This document shows positions 15,586 to 25,521 of a DNA stretch of 64,000 bases, piece after piece (positions within the stretch are counted from its first letter, which is position 1; every line of letters begins with the position of its first letter). The stretch comes from Streptococcus ilei. Lineage in GTDB: Bacteria > Bacillota > Bacilli > Lactobacillales > Streptococcaceae. The DNA lies in assembly GCF_000479335.1 (NCBI RefSeq), contig NC_022584.1:1178001-1242000 (forward strand), read 5' to 3'. Below the pieces are notes generated by a model. The model made no database searches. It was not told the DNA's origin and saw nothing but the letters and a program-made list of their open reading frames with translations. The position numbers and the translations under genes are program-made.

Positions 15586-17253
15586 TTATTCTTGTAGTTC
15601 CAGCACGATGGTTTGGTAAGGGGCCAATTCTAATACCTGGTCTTCTTCTTGGAATAGTCCCGTGACATTATTTAAAATGACAGTTTCAATCGGAGCTGGC
15701 AAGTCCAAGCTAGCTTGACGATTTTGAAAATTGCTGACAATTAAGAGACGCTTCTCCCCACGACGTTCGAAGGCGATGATGTTTTCACGATCCCGATAAG
15801 CTGGGATCATATCTCCAAACCGGATGGTATTTCCATAGAGAGGATGGCGATACAAGGCCGTCAGCTGACGATAATAATTCAAGATGGAGTCTGGGTCCTT
15901 TTCCTGGTCTTCCACATTGATGGAATAATCCGGTTTGGGACTGATCAACCAAGCTGGTCCATCGCTAAAGCCCAGACCTGGCTCTGCTGTCCACTGCATC
16001 GGCGTCCGCGCATTGTCTCGGCTGTAGTTGGCAATCGCCGCCAAGGCTTCTTCCTCGCTCAGACCGGCCTCTTTAGCCACATGGTAGCCATTAATCGTTG
16101 CGATATCATCAAAATCCTCCACTGATTCAAAGACTTGGTTTTCCATCCCAATTTCTTGGCCTTGATAGATAAAAGGAATTCCCTTGCGCAACACTTGAAT
16201 GGTTCCTAGGGCTTTTTTACTGGTATCGTTTACAGGACCTTCTGCGATATAGTGGGACACACCACGAGGCTCATCATGATTTTCAATGATGGTTGAGAGG
16301 ACCCCAATGCTATCCGCGCGCTCATGCGCTTGAAAAATACTTTCCTTAAGTTCATCTGCTGTTGGAAGAGTATGGTCAAACCAGCCCTTTCCTTCCTGAC
16401 CTAGCATGGTTTGCTTGAAGTCAAAAATCGAAGAAAAGACACCATCTTTTCCGATAAAGAAATGCAATTCTTCGTCGGTTTCATTGAAAACTTCCCCTAC
16501 AGTGAAGGCATTGTACTTAGCAAAGGTTCGCTCCTTTAACTCTTGCAAGAAGGGTTCAATCGGTTGGGCATTCACCAATGATTCCGGTACTGGGACCAAG
16601 CCATTGGCACGATCTGATGGAAGCGAACGCCATTCCAGATCCTTTTTGATATTGATAATGGCATCGATCCGAAAGCCCGCAATCCCCTTGTCCAACCACC
16701 AGTTGATCATAGTGTAAATTTCTTCGCGCAGGACAGGATTTTGCCAATTGAGATCCGGCTGATCCTTATGGAAAGAATGGAGATAGTATTTGTTGGTGCC
16801 AGGAACCGGTTCCCAGACACTGCCTCCAAAATAACTTTCCCAGTTATTGGGCTCCTTGTCACTTTCGATAAAATAAAAGTAATCCGCATAAGGGCCATCA
16901 GGATCCGCTAAAGCTTTTTGGAACCACTCGTGATGGCTGGAGCAGTGGTTGACCACCAAGTCCATAATAATGGAAATGCCACGCTTCTTGCCTTCCGCAA
17001 TCAACTCTTCCATGTCTTCCATAGTCCCAAAGAGGGGATCAATGGCATAGTAGTCTGAAATATCATAGCCCTGATCAATAAAAGGACTCTTGTAAATAGG
17101 GGATAGCCAGAGAATATCGATTCCAAGTTTTTCAAGATAATCTAGCTTTTGAGTAATTCCTTTCAGGTCCCCAATCCCGTCGCCATTGCTGTCCTTAAAG
17201 CTTTTCGGGTAGATCTGGTAAGCGACTTTTCCCTTCCACCAATCTTTTTCCAT
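15586..17253 (-). CDS. GH13 alpha-glucosidase (oligo-1,6-glucosidase type)
   Basis: 555 residues, cytoplasmic (no signal). The (beta/alpha)8 barrel motifs are GDLKGI near the start, DLVVNH, nucleophile D197 in GFRIDAI, acid/base E254 in TVGEVFN and D327 in ENHDEPR. Region V reads QPDLNW (165-170), typical of alpha-1,6 oligosaccharide hydrolases such as isomaltases and dextran glucosidase, but the residue after the nucleophile is Ala, more usual in alpha-1,4 enzymes. It may therefore split both linkages. It follows msmK on the same strand, so it probably degrades sugars brought in by MsmK-driven ABC transporters. It is not close enough to DexB to be called so. Confidence 0.85.
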   Translation of the reverse strand: MEKDWWKGKVAYQIYPKSFKDSNGDGIGDLKGITQKLDYLEKLGIDILWLSPIYKSPFIDQGYDISDYYAIDPLFGTMEDMEELIAEGKKRGISIIMDLVVNHCSSHHEWFQKALADPDGPYADYFYFIESDKEPNNWESYFGGSVWEPVPGTNKYYLHSFHKDQPDLNWQNPVLREEIYTMINWWLDKGIAGFRIDAIINIKKDLEWRSLPSDRANGLVPVPESLVNAQPIEPFLQELKERTFAKYNAFTVGEVFNETDEELHFFIGKDGVFSSIFDFKQTMLGQEGKGWFDHTLPTADELKESIFQAHERADSIGVLSTIIENHDEPRGVSHYIAEGPVNDTSKKALGTIQVLRKGIPFIYQGQEIGMENQVFESVEDFDDIATINGYHVAKEAGLSEEEALAAIANYSRDNARTPMQWTAEPGLGFSDGPAWLISPKPDYSINVEDQEKDPDSILNYYRQLTALYRHPLYGNTIRFGDMIPAYRDRENIIAFERRGEKRLLIVSNFQNRQASLDLPAPIETVILNNVTGLFQEEDQVLELAPYQTIVLELQE

Positions 17254-17277
17254 TTCTTGTCTCCTTTAATAAATAGA

Positions 17278-17304
17278 AGGCCAAGACATGCGTCTCAGCC
17301 TCTA
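17278..17304 (-). terminator. Possible intercistronic hairpin msmK/glucosidase
   Basis: Minus-strand arms GGCTGAGAC and GTCTTGGCC pair with two wobbles over a four-base loop, then TTCTATTT. It could be a weak terminator that lowers glucosidase expression relative to msmK, or an mRNA stabiliser. Confidence 0.4.
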
Positions 17305-17317
17305 TATTATTCAAATT

Positions 17318-18448
17318 TTAGTATACTGTTTTTTCAGTTTCTTTATCGAAGAAGTGAGCTTTGTTCAAGTCAAATCCAAGTTCGATAGTTGCACCTGTTT
17401 CATGGTAGTCACGCGCATCCACTTTAGCGATGAATTCGTTGTCACCAACTTGGCAGTACAAGTGAGATTCAGAACCAAGCAACTCAGATACAGAGATGGT
17501 TGCTTTTACTACTGATTCTGGGAATGTTTCAAGGAAAGCAGCCTCTGTATTCACATCTTCTGGACGGATACCAAAGATCAATTCTTTGCCTTCATAACCT
17601 TTTTCACGAAGAACTTTCAAAGCACCTTCTGGAACTTTCAAATTCAAACCGTTAGCAACGATGTAGCCATTTTCCAATTTCACGTTAATGAAGTTCATCG
17701 CTGGGCTTCCGATGAATCCAGCTACGAATTTGTTCACTGGGTTTTTGTACACTTCTTGCGGAGAACCAATTTGTTCAACACGTCCAATTGTACCAGTACC
17801 AGCAGGGTTCTTAGTTGCTGACATGATAACGATACGGTCTGCCAATGTCATCGCTTCTGTTTGGTCGTGAGTTACGTAGATAGTTGTAGCTCCGATACGA
17901 CGGTGGATTTTAGCGATTTCAGCACGCATGGATACACGCAATTTGGCATCTAAGTTTGACAAAGGTTCGTCCATCAAGAACACTTTTGCATCACGGACAA
18001 TGGCACGACCCATAGCCACACGTTGACGTTGACCACCAGAAAGGTCAGCTGGTTTACGATCCAAAAATTCTTTCAAGCCAAGGATTTCTGCTGCTTCTTG
18101 TACACGTTTGTCGATATCTTCCTTGCTGTATTTACGCAATTTCAAACCAAAGGCCATGTTGTCATAAACAGTCATGTGTGGGTAAAGAGCGTAGTTTTGG
18201 AATACCATGGCGATATCACGGTCTTTAGGTGCCACGTTGTTTACAACAGTACCATCGATCGAACATTCACCTTCTGTGATGTCTTCAAGACCAGCGATCA
18301 TACGAAGAGTTGTTGATTTACCACATCCTGAAGGACCTACGAAAACGATAAACTCTTTGTCTTTGATGTCCAAGTTGAAGTCTTCAACTGAATAGTGCTC
18401 GCTGTTTGGATATTTTTTGTAAATATTTTTAAGATTTAATTCTACCAT
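17318..18448 (-). CDS. msmK: Carbohydrate ABC transporter ATPase MsmK
   Basis: 376 residues. Walker A GPSGCGKST (38-46), signature LSGGQRQRVAMGRA, Walker B FLMDEPLSNLD, then the C-terminal OB-fold regulatory domain (IFGIRPEDV). It belongs to the MsmK/UgpC group; in streptococci one such ATPase energises several sugar ABC importers, whose operons often lack their own ATPase. No permease gene lies beside it here, which fits a shared subunit. The ATG is preceded by AAAGGAG. Confidence 0.92.
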   Translation of the reverse strand: MVELNLKNIYKKYPNSEHYSVEDFNLDIKDKEFIVFVGPSGCGKSTTLRMIAGLEDITEGECSIDGTVVNNVAPKDRDIAMVFQNYALYPHMTVYDNMAFGLKLRKYSKEDIDKRVQEAAEILGLKEFLDRKPADLSGGQRQRVAMGRAIVRDAKVFLMDEPLSNLDAKLRVSMRAEIAKIHRRIGATTIYVTHDQTEAMTLADRIVIMSATKNPAGTGTIGRVEQIGSPQEVYKNPVNKFVAGFIGSPAMNFINVKLENGYIVANGLNLKVPEGALKVLREKGYEGKELIFGIRPEDVNTEAAFLETFPESVVKATISVSELLGSESHLYCQVGDNEFIAKVDARDYHETGATIELGFDLNKAHFFDKETEKTVY

Positions 18449-18485
18449 GATGGTACTCCTTTGATTTTTATAATTCTATTGTAAA

Positions 18486-18500
18486 TGAAAACGTTTTACA
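18486..18500. promoter_or_regulatory. cre-like palindrome upstream of msmK
   Basis: TGAAAACGTTTTACA, read on the minus strand as TGTAAAACGTTTTCA, is one base longer than the usual 14-base cre core but keeps the central CG and both TG/CA ends. It lies 38-52 bases upstream of the msmK start, next to a TACAAT box. Weak but plausible for a sugar gene. Confidence 0.45.
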
Positions 18501-18530
18501 AAGCTATGGCAAGTCTCACAAAAAAGAAAA

Positions 18531-18559
18531 AGAGTTTTGTGCAAGTTGCACAAAACCCT
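18531..18559 (-). terminator. Terminator of the pnp-to-PucR-like cluster
   Basis: Minus-strand perfect arms TTTTGTGCAA and TTGCACAAAA with a one-base centre, then CTCTTTTTCTTTTTT. It follows the stop of the PucR-like gene by about a dozen bases. Confidence 0.8.
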
Positions 18560-18571
18560 CTATTTATTCCG

Positions 18572-19432
18572 TTACATCACATCCTGTAGAACCAAATGGT
18601 AACAAAGAGCTAGATCTGTCAGGTTTTTCAGTTGGAGACCCGTTAGCTCTTCCCATTTGTCCATCTTGTATTGAAGGGAATTCCGATGGAGATAGAGTTG
18701 CTGAGCCGCCTTGGTCACAACTGCTCCGTTATCCCACAGTGCAACAATGATATCCTGCAACTGGTCTTGACTCCCGATCAACTGATGCAAGCGTTCTTTG
18801 ATAGGATGGAGATCCAAATCTGCCTGCTCGATTCCCCACAGATAGAGTTGAGAAAAGCGGTAGACACCTTGGTGCCCTTCTCGGATCCAGGCTCTAAAGG
18901 CTGCCCATTCTGCTCGGATGACAGGAGACACTTTTCCATCTTTTGACTCTGTCCATACCTGCCCGACCATGATGGATAAGCGAATATTAAAGTCATACTC
19001 CATGGCAGAGACGGTATCTTTTAAGATATCAGCCACAGTTAGCGACTGCTCTTGATCCAGAATGAGCACATAATCTTGTCCACTCAGTTGCAAGGTTGCT
19101 CGAAAGTTTGGCAAGAGCGTCTGCATCATCTCTAGCCAAGAAGCAATACCTTCCGCTGTCGAATGTGAGAGGTGACAATAGACGAGTTGCATCTTTTTAA
19201 TGACTTGAGGGGCTTCCCCTTTCCCATCTATCAGGTATTGGTACCATGGATTGGGGGCAAGATCTTCCTCACTAGCCAACCAGGCAATCAAATGTTTTTC
19301 TCTCTCGGTCAGATCTTCTTCCTTCAATTGCAACCATTGCTGGGCCTGCAGGGGAATGGCTACAAAACCAGCTGGTGGATTGGGTTGATCCGTTACCTCT
19401 GCCTGAGGGAACCACTCTCTGATATCTTTCAC
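18572..19432 (-). CDS. PucR/CdaR-like transcriptional regulator
   Basis: About 286 residues from GTG 19432. The C-terminus holds a PucR-type HTH_30 domain (VVTKAAQQLYLHRNSLQYKMDKWEE). The N-terminal two thirds have no motif I recognise. The GTG overlaps the mrnC stop (TAGTG), so translation is coupled; a start 12 codons further upstream would lie inside mrnC. The regulated genes are unknown. It is the last gene of the pnp-cysE-cysS-mrnC string. Confidence 0.7.
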   Translation of the reverse strand: MKDIREWFPQAEVTDQPNPPAGFVAIPLQAQQWLQLKEEDLTEREKHLIAWLASEEDLAPNPWYQYLIDGKGEAPQVIKKMQLVYCHLSHSTAEGIASWLEMMQTLLPNFRATLQLSGQDYVLILDQEQSLTVADILKDTVSAMEYDFNIRLSIMVGQVWTESKDGKVSPVIRAEWAAFRAWIREGHQGVYRFSQLYLWGIEQADLDLHPIKERLHQLIGSQDQLQDIIVALWDNGAVVTKAAQQLYLHRNSLQYKMDKWEELTGLQLKNLTDLALCYHLVLQDVM

Positions 19433-19827
19433 TACTTTGTCCCTTCTTCCACTTTTTGAATACACCAAGCCACCAATTCCTCTAAGCGGTTGATTTCATC
19501 TGTCAAGTGCAAGTAACCCATGACCGCTTCAAAACCTGTCGACATACGATAGGTTACGACGTCGGCATTTTTTGCCTTGGTGTGACTATTGGTGTTACGG
19601 CCGCGCTTATAGATTTCAACTTCTTTCTCTGTCAAAACATCTTCCTCAAGCATGGTCGCAATCAGATTAGCTTGCGCCTTGGCAGAGACATACCTAGTCG
19701 CAGTCTGGTGGAGTTTGTTAGGCTTGGTCATCCCTTGCAAAATCAAATGCTTACGGATATACATGGAATAAACCGCATCTCCCTCAAAGGCTAGGGCAAT
19801 CCCATTAATCAGATTGACATCAATCAC
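19432..19827 (-). CDS. mrnC: Mini-ribonuclease III
   Basis: 131 residues, an RNase III catalytic domain without the dsRNA-binding domain. [20 protein letters not shown] carries the conserved catalytic Asp of Mini-III and [11 protein letters not shown] continues the fold. In Bacillus it matures 23S rRNA ends. It overlaps cysS upstream by eight bases and the PucR-like gene downstream by the TAGTG junction. cysS-mrnC is the standard order in Firmicutes. Confidence 0.92.
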   Translation of the reverse strand: MIDVNLINGIALAFEGDAVYSMYIRKHLILQGMTKPNKLHQTATRYVSAKAQANLIATMLEEDVLTEKEVEIYKRGRNTNSHTKAKNADVVTYRMSTGFEAVMGYLHLTDEINRLEELVAWCIQKVEEGTK

Positions 19828-21163
19828 GTGTCCACCTTACACCTTCTTTTGTATCCAAGAGCTTGATTCCTTGCGCAGCCAATTCATCGCGAATTTCATC
19901 TGCTCGCGCAAAATCTTTCTTAGCCCGCGCTTCTTGGCGTTCAGCGATCAAGGCTTCAATATCCGCATCCAAGACTTCTTCGACAAAGACCACTCCAAAG
20001 ACTTCTAACATCTTTGCCAAGGCCTCCTTGACATCTTGGTTGTAATGTCCTGAGTTGATCCATTTGGCCAATTCAAAGACGACGGTGATTCCGTTTGCCG
20101 CATTGATATCTTCATCCATAGCCGCTACAAACTTGTCCACAAAGCTTTGCAAGTCTGCTGGATCCACTTCTCCTGTGAAAGGTTGCTCGTAGGTATTTTT
20201 CAAATACTTGAGGTTGGTCTCCGCATCGCGCACAGCTTTTTCTGTGAAGTTGATGGGTTTGCGGTAGTGCTGGGTCGCAAAGAAGAAGCGAAGCACTTGG
20301 CCATCGATAGTCTTGAGAGCATCATGCACAGTGATAAAGTTGCCTAAGGACTTGGACATCTTGACATTGTCAATATTGACAAAGCCATTGTGCATCCAGT
20401 AATTGGCAAAGGTCTTGCCTGTTTTAGCCTCTGACTGAGCGATTTCATTGGTATGGTGCGGGAATTCGAGATCGGCTCCACCCCCATGAATATCAATGGT
20501 ATCTCCTAAAATCCCCGTTGACATGACCGAACATTCGATGTGCCATCCCGGACGACCAGGCCCCCAAGGGCTTTCCCAAGAAACTTCACCTGGCTTGGCA
20601 GCTTTCCAAAGGGCAAAGTCGACAGGATTTTCCTTGCGAGCCGTCTCTTCGTCTGTCCGACCTGAAGCACCTAGCTCCAAGTCTTCTAGAGTTTTATTAG
20701 CCAATTTGGCGTAGTTGTGGGATTTTTCCACACGGAAATAAACATCCCCTTGACTCTCGTAGGCATAGCCTTTTTCGATCAAGTCGGTGACAAAACGAAT
20801 AATATCATCCATAAACTCAACCACACGAGGGTGACGGGTAGCAGGCTTGACCCCCAGAGCCGTCACATCCTCACGAAAAGCCGCTATGTACTTGTCTGCC
20901 ACTTCCTGAGGCGTAATGCCTTCTTCCTTGGCACGGTTGATGATCTTATCATCCACATCTGTAAAGTTGGAAATGTAGGTAACTTCGTAGCCACGATACT
21001 CAAAGTAGCGACGAATCGTGTCAAAGGCTACCGTTGAACGGGCATTCCCCACGTGGATATAGTTGTAAACAGTTGGCCCACAAACATACATCTTGACCTT
21101 GCCGTCCTCGATAGGGTCAAAATCCCGCAAGCTGCGGGTCATGGTGTCGTAAATTTTAATCAT
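19820..21163 (-). CDS. cysS: Cysteinyl-tRNA synthetase
   Basis: About 447 residues from ATG 21163. Class I synthetase with the zinc-site Cys in [13 protein letters not shown] variant IHVGNARS and KMSKSLGN. The middle [20 protein letters not shown] holds zinc and active-site residues. GGGAG precedes the ATG at 8 bases; a GTG three codons earlier is less well placed. The cysE-cysS neighbourhood joins cysteine synthesis with its charging. No T-box leader is seen upstream, so control is probably through the operon. Confidence 0.95.
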   Translation of the reverse strand: MIKIYDTMTRSLRDFDPIEDGKVKMYVCGPTVYNYIHVGNARSTVAFDTIRRYFEYRGYEVTYISNFTDVDDKIINRAKEEGITPQEVADKYIAAFREDVTALGVKPATRHPRVVEFMDDIIRFVTDLIEKGYAYESQGDVYFRVEKSHNYAKLANKTLEDLELGASGRTDEETARKENPVDFALWKAAKPGEVSWESPWGPGRPGWHIECSVMSTGILGDTIDIHGGGADLEFPHHTNEIAQSEAKTGKTFANYWMHNGFVNIDNVKMSKSLGNFITVHDALKTIDGQVLRFFFATQHYRKPINFTEKAVRDAETNLKYLKNTYEQPFTGEVDPADLQSFVDKFVAAMDEDINAANGITVVFELAKWINSGHYNQDVKEALAKMLEVFGVVFVEEVLDADIEALIAERQEARAKKDFARADEIRDELAAQGIKLLDTKEGVRWTRD

Positions 21164-21180
21164 GCGGTCCACTCCCTTCT

Positions 21181-21702
21181 CTATTTCTGACTTTTTCGGC
21201 TGAAAACCAGCTCTGCAAAAGGGCCAAATTGTCTGAGGCTATCCAGTTGGTAAAAGCGCTGCCCTTCCTCTTGGGTAAAGAGGGGAACCCCCTTTCCTAG
21301 GATAAGGGGCGCTATCTGAATAATGAGGTGGTCGAAAAGATCCGCATCCAAGAGCGGTCCTACCAAGGAATTACCACCAATCACAAAGACATTTTTGCCT
21401 TTGTCAATCTGGTGAACAAAGTCCACCACATCCCCAGCTACTGGCTGGTAATTGCTGACAGGCAGATGCCTATCATGCGTAAAGACATAGTTTTCCGTAG
21501 CTTGATAAAAACTTTCTACATCTTGCAAATCTTGGATTTCCTCAAAGGTCCGCTTGCCCATGATGGTGATATCCATTTGCCTGTAAAAGTCATCATAGCC
21601 TGTATCCTCTACAGAACCAAGCTGATGCAGCCAGTCTATCCTGTGCTGGCTGTCTGCCAAGTAGCCATCCATGGTGATACAGCCGTAAAAATATACTGCC
21701 AT
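21181..21702 (-). CDS. RibD C-terminal/dihydrofolate-reductase-like protein
   Basis: 173 residues starting AVYFYGCITMDGYLAD, the beta-strand and NADPH-binding start of the RibD_C/YyaP group, with ITIMGKRTFEEI and VFVIGGNSLVGPLL forming the rest of the dinucleotide fold. Such stand-alone reductase-like proteins have no agreed substrate. It sits inside the cysE-cysS cluster, 9-22 bases from its neighbours, so it is co-transcribed with them. Confidence 0.8.
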   Translation of the reverse strand: MAVYFYGCITMDGYLADSQHRIDWLHQLGSVEDTGYDDFYRQMDITIMGKRTFEEIQDLQDVESFYQATENYVFTHDRHLPVSNYQPVAGDVVDFVHQIDKGKNVFVIGGNSLVGPLLDADLFDHLIIQIAPLILGKGVPLFTQEEGQRFYQLDSLRQFGPFAELVFSRKSQK

Positions 21703-21724
21703 TCTTGTAGTTTCCTTTCCAGTT

Positions 21725-22591
21725 CTACACTTTTGGTTTCAGATAAACCACCTGGGTCTGTTTGACAAAGCCAATCTTTTCATACAAGCGTTTTGCACCT
21801 AGGTTGCTGTCTTCTACGGCAATCTGAAATGCCTTGTCATTTTGCTCAATCAGTTGGTTGATAAGGGATTTTGCTAGATAAGTTCCATAGCCTTTTCCAC
21901 GTTCAAGTTCAGCTATTGCCAAGCCAAAGAGGTAATTCGTATTACTCGACAAATCAACCGTGCAAGTTCCAATAACCTGACCGTTTTTTAATAAAATATA
22001 TAGGAGACTTTCTGGATCCTTCAGAGCTTTAGCGACATATCTATCCACAACTTCTCTAGATTCATGGTCCTCTGAGAATGCCTGAAATTTTAACTGACTA
22101 ATTTGATCCTGATACGAACGATCTGCTAACAAAACTTCCAGATTGGAAACATTTGCTAACGGATAAGGTCTTCTATCCTTACCTAACCAAGTTTCTGTCT
22201 CTTCATCCTCAACCAGTCCCCAGTTGCTGGCGAAATCAGGATGGCGCTCTAGAAAAATACGCTCAGTCTGAAAGGTAACAGACTCAATTGGATAAGAGGC
22301 CGTTTCTTTCTCAAAACTTCTATACAAAGCCCGCGCAATGCCTTGACAACGATGGTTGGGGTGGACCAGTATCGCCACTTCCACATCTAGGTCATCTGCA
22401 TAGACTGTTAATAGGCCAACAAGTTCGCCTTTTTCATAATAAAGGAAAAAGGCGGGCATATTTGGGTCAAAATTAAGCATGTTAGAGAGATAGGGCTCCC
22501 GAAAAGTTCCGTCATAGTTCTGACAGGCAGCAATCAGGGCCTTGACTTCCAATAGTTGGTGGTCATTCAATGTATTGATTGCTTGAATCAT
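21725..22591 (-). CDS. GNAT-family N-acetyltransferase, two-domain
   Basis: 288 residues with two GNAT-like halves. The first has VAILVHPNHRCQGIARALYRSF (acetyl-CoA motif R/Q-x-x-G-x-A), the second FGLAIAELERGKGYGTYLAKSL and the closing NLGAKRLYEKIGF. Tandem GNAT proteins usually keep one active site. The substrate is unknown. It lies 13 bases downstream of cysE on the same strand. Confidence 0.85.
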   Translation of the reverse strand: MIQAINTLNDHQLLEVKALIAACQNYDGTFREPYLSNMLNFDPNMPAFFLYYEKGELVGLLTVYADDLDVEVAILVHPNHRCQGIARALYRSFEKETASYPIESVTFQTERIFLERHPDFASNWGLVEDEETETWLGKDRRPYPLANVSNLEVLLADRSYQDQISQLKFQAFSEDHESREVVDRYVAKALKDPESLLYILLKNGQVIGTCTVDLSSNTNYLFGLAIAELERGKGYGTYLAKSLINQLIEQNDKAFQIAVEDSNLGAKRLYEKIGFVKQTQVVYLKPKV

Positions 22592-22603
22592 GTGGCTATC
22601 TCC

Positions 22604-23221
22604 TTACAAGCTAGAAGACCGATGACTGGCTTCCTTGGCGTGCTCCATCTTATTCACGTAGTATTCGCGTTTTTCTTCTTCTTGGTGAATGATTGGCTCA
22701 TCCTTTTTGCCGTGAACCCGAACAATCTTGGCAGGGACTCCGACAACGGTCACATCACTCGGTACATCGGAGACCACAACCGCTCCTGCTCCTACTTTGG
22801 CCTTGGCTCCAATCTCAATTGGGCCGATGACCTGGGCATGAGCGGAGACCAAGGCTCCTTCACGGACCGTTGGATGGCGTTTGCCGATATCCTTCCCAGT
22901 TCCTCCAAGGGTCACCCCGTGGTAGAGCATGGCTCCTTTTTCAACAATAGCCGTTTCCCCGATGACAAGGCCTGCTCCATGGTCGATAAAGACACCTGAA
23001 GCAATGGTCGCACCTGGATGGATCTCAATCTGGGTCCAAAAACGCCAGAACTGACTATGCATCCGCGCCAAGAGCTTAAAACCATGATTCCACAAAAAGT
23101 GAGAAACACGGTGAGCAGCTAGAGCTTTTACCCCAGGATAGGTCAAGAGGACTTCCAGCGAGGTACGTGCTGCTGGGTCATTTTCTTTTACAATATCAAT
23201 GGTTTCACGCCACCATCCCAT
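22604..23221 (-). CDS. cysE: Serine O-acetyltransferase
   Basis: 205 residues, left-handed beta-helix hexapeptide enzyme. The N-terminal helical part is followed by EIHPGATIASGVFIDHGAGLVIGE with the catalytic Asp-His pair, then GGTGKDIGKRHPTV and the PAKIVR end. It makes O-acetylserine from serine and acetyl-CoA for cysteine synthesis. It is directly downstream of pnp (24 bases), as in pneumococcus. Confidence 0.95.
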   Translation of the reverse strand: MGWWRETIDIVKENDPAARTSLEVLLTYPGVKALAAHRVSHFLWNHGFKLLARMHSQFWRFWTQIEIHPGATIASGVFIDHGAGLVIGETAIVEKGAMLYHGVTLGGTGKDIGKRHPTVREGALVSAHAQVIGPIEIGAKAKVGAGAVVVSDVPSDVTVVGVPAKIVRVHGKKDEPIIHQEEEKREYYVNKMEHAKEASHRSSSL

Positions 23222-23245
23222 ACCGTGCTCCTTTCTTTTGATTGC

Positions 23246-25462
23246 TTATTCTTTCGTTTCTTGGCTTGCATCTTTAGCAAAGTCTTTTTTTGGTTTGTGG
23301 TGACGAGGACGATCACCATGACGATGAGCCTTATCCCCTTTTTCTTCTGCATGTTCTGGTTTTGGTGGACGAGGAAGAAGAGCCTTCATCGAAGCATCGA
23401 CACGGCCTTTTTCATCGATCTTAATTACCTTGACATCCACTTCATCACCGATTTCTACCAAGTCTTCGACACGGTTGGTACGTGTCCAAGCCATTTCAGA
23501 GATATGAACGAGGGCATCTGTCTTATCAAAGAGGTTTACAAAGGCACCAAATTTCTCAATCCGAACCACTTTGGCATGGTAAACTTCATCCACTTTCGCT
23601 TCACGAACCAAGCCAGCAATGATTTCTTTGGCACGGTTAATCGCAGCTTGATCACTCGAGTAGATAGACACGTTACCTTCTTCGTCGATATCAATCTTAA
23701 CGCCTGTTTCAGCGATGATCTTGTCGATGGTTTCTCCACCTTTACCGATGACAATCTTGATCTTGTCCACATCAATCTTGATGGTATCAATTTTCGGAGC
23801 AGTTGGAGCCAATTCTGGACGAACTTCTGGAATCGTTTCTTCAATCACATCAAGAATTTCAAAACGAGCTTTCTTGGCTTGAGCAAGAGCCTCCGTCAAG
23901 ATTTCTGCAGTAATCCCTTGGATCTTGATATCCATTTGAAGGGCTGTAATCCCGTCACGCGTACCTGCAACCTTAAAGTCCATATCTCCAAAGTGGTCTT
24001 CCAAACCTTGGATATCTGTCAATACGGTATAGTTACTTCCATCAGAAATCAGTCCCATGGCAATCCCTGCTACTGGCGCCTTGATTGGCACACCACCAGC
24101 CATAAGGGCAAGCGTTCCCGCACAGATAGAGGCTTGAGAAGAAGAACCGTTTGATTCCAAGACTTCTGCTACCAGACGGATCGCGTATGGGAATTCTTCC
24201 AAGCTTGGCAAGACTTGCTCAAGAGCACGCTCACCAAGAGCACCGTGACCAATCTCACGACGACCAGGCGCACCGTAACGACCCGTTTCACCAACAGAGT
24301 ATTGTGGGAAGTTATAGTGGTGCATAAAGCGTTTCTTGTACTCTGGATCCAAACCATCGATGATTTGCGTTTCACCCATTGGCGCCAACGTCAAGGTAGA
24401 AAGGGCCTGCGTTTGTCCACGAGTAAAGAGACCTGAACCGTGCACACGGGGAACGAAGTCAACAACCGCTTCCAAAGGACGGATTTCATCGACCTTACGA
24501 CCGTCAGGACGAACCTTGTCTTCTGTAATCAAACGGCGCACTTCTGCGTGTTCCATTTGTTCCAAGATTTCAGCCACATCCCGCATGATACGGTCAAATT
24601 CTTCGTGGTCTGCATATTTTTCTTCGTAAACGGCTGTGACTTGGTCTTTGACTGCTTGAGTTGCAGCTTCACGAGCCAATTTTTCTTCTACTTGGACCGC
24701 TTTTTGAAGGTCACTGTTGTAGGCTGCGATGATTTCAGCTTGCAATTCCTCATCTACATGAAGCAATTCAACTTCTGCTTTTTCTTTGCCGACTGCCGCA
24801 ACGATTTCTTCTTGGAAGGCAATCAATTCTTTAACGGCTTCATGCCCTTTCAAAAGAGCTTCCAACATGATTTCTTCTGACAATTCTTTGGCACCAGACT
24901 CTACCATGTTGATAGCGTGCTTGGTACCAGCTACTGTCAATTCAAGAAGCGAGCGCTCTGCTTGTTCTTGGGTTGGGTTGATGATGATTTCCCCATCGAC
25001 ATAACCTACTTGTACTCCAGCGATTGGGCCGTCAAATGGAATATCTGAGATAGACAAGGCCAAGGATGAACCAAACATGGCTGCCATTGGTGCAGAGGCA
25101 TTTTCATCGTAAGAAAGGACAGTATTGATGACTTGCACTTCGTTACGGAAACCTTCCGCAAACATCGGACGGATCGGACGGTCAATCAAACGCGCTGTCA
25201 AAGTCGCATCTGTTGAAGGACGTCCTTCCCGCTTCATAAAGCCACCAGGGAACTTCCCAGCTGCATACATTTTTTCTTCGTAATTGACTTGGAGTGGGAA
25301 GAAATCCCCAGTTGCCATCTTCTTAGACATGACAGCTGCCGTCAAGACAGTTGACTCACCGTAACGTACGACAACAGAACCATTTGCTTGCTTGGCAACC
25401 TGGCCAGTCTCTACGATCAACTCACGACCCGCAAAAGTCGTTTTAAACACTTGTTTTACCAT
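23246..25462 (-). CDS. pnp: Polyribonucleotide nucleotidyltransferase
   Basis: 738 residues from ATG 25462 ([15 protein letters not shown]) after AAAGGGG. Two RNase PH domains, the second with [15 protein letters not shown] and the catalytic Asp-rich [10 protein letters not shown], then KH ([19 protein letters not shown]) and S1 ([16 protein letters not shown]) domains, and a basic/His-rich tail. It degrades RNA 3'-5' with phosphate. The frame is open 45 codons further upstream, but that stretch falls in a repeat and lacks family similarity. The leader contains three tandem structured units. Confidence 0.96.
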   Translation of the reverse strand: MVKQVFKTTFAGRELIVETGQVAKQANGSVVVRYGESTVLTAAVMSKKMATGDFFPLQVNYEEKMYAAGKFPGGFMKREGRPSTDATLTARLIDRPIRPMFAEGFRNEVQVINTVLSYDENASAPMAAMFGSSLALSISDIPFDGPIAGVQVGYVDGEIIINPTQEQAERSLLELTVAGTKHAINMVESGAKELSEEIMLEALLKGHEAVKELIAFQEEIVAAVGKEKAEVELLHVDEELQAEIIAAYNSDLQKAVQVEEKLAREAATQAVKDQVTAVYEEKYADHEEFDRIMRDVAEILEQMEHAEVRRLITEDKVRPDGRKVDEIRPLEAVVDFVPRVHGSGLFTRGQTQALSTLTLAPMGETQIIDGLDPEYKKRFMHHYNFPQYSVGETGRYGAPGRREIGHGALGERALEQVLPSLEEFPYAIRLVAEVLESNGSSSQASICAGTLALMAGGVPIKAPVAGIAMGLISDGSNYTVLTDIQGLEDHFGDMDFKVAGTRDGITALQMDIKIQGITAEILTEALAQAKKARFEILDVIEETIPEVRPELAPTAPKIDTIKIDVDKIKIVIGKGGETIDKIIAETGVKIDIDEEGNVSIYSSDQAAINRAKEIIAGLVREAKVDEVYHAKVVRIEKFGAFVNLFDKTDALVHISEMAWTRTNRVEDLVEIGDEVDVKVIKIDEKGRVDASMKALLPRPPKPEHAEEKGDKAHRHGDRPRHHKPKKDFAKDASQETKE

Positions 25463-25521
25463 TTTAATCCCCTTTGGATGGATAATATTATACGACTTGC
25501 CTACAAAAATCAGGATACAAA

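Noticed and set aside
23225..24154. 309-codon frame on the plus strand opposite pnp
   Set aside because: Shadow of the conserved pnp coding sequence: no ribosome site, aromatic-rich composition, no family resemblance.
19820..25462. T-box leader for cysE-cysS
   Set aside because: Gaps between the genes are 9-24 bases, too short for a T-box, and none of its conserved sequence is seen before pnp.
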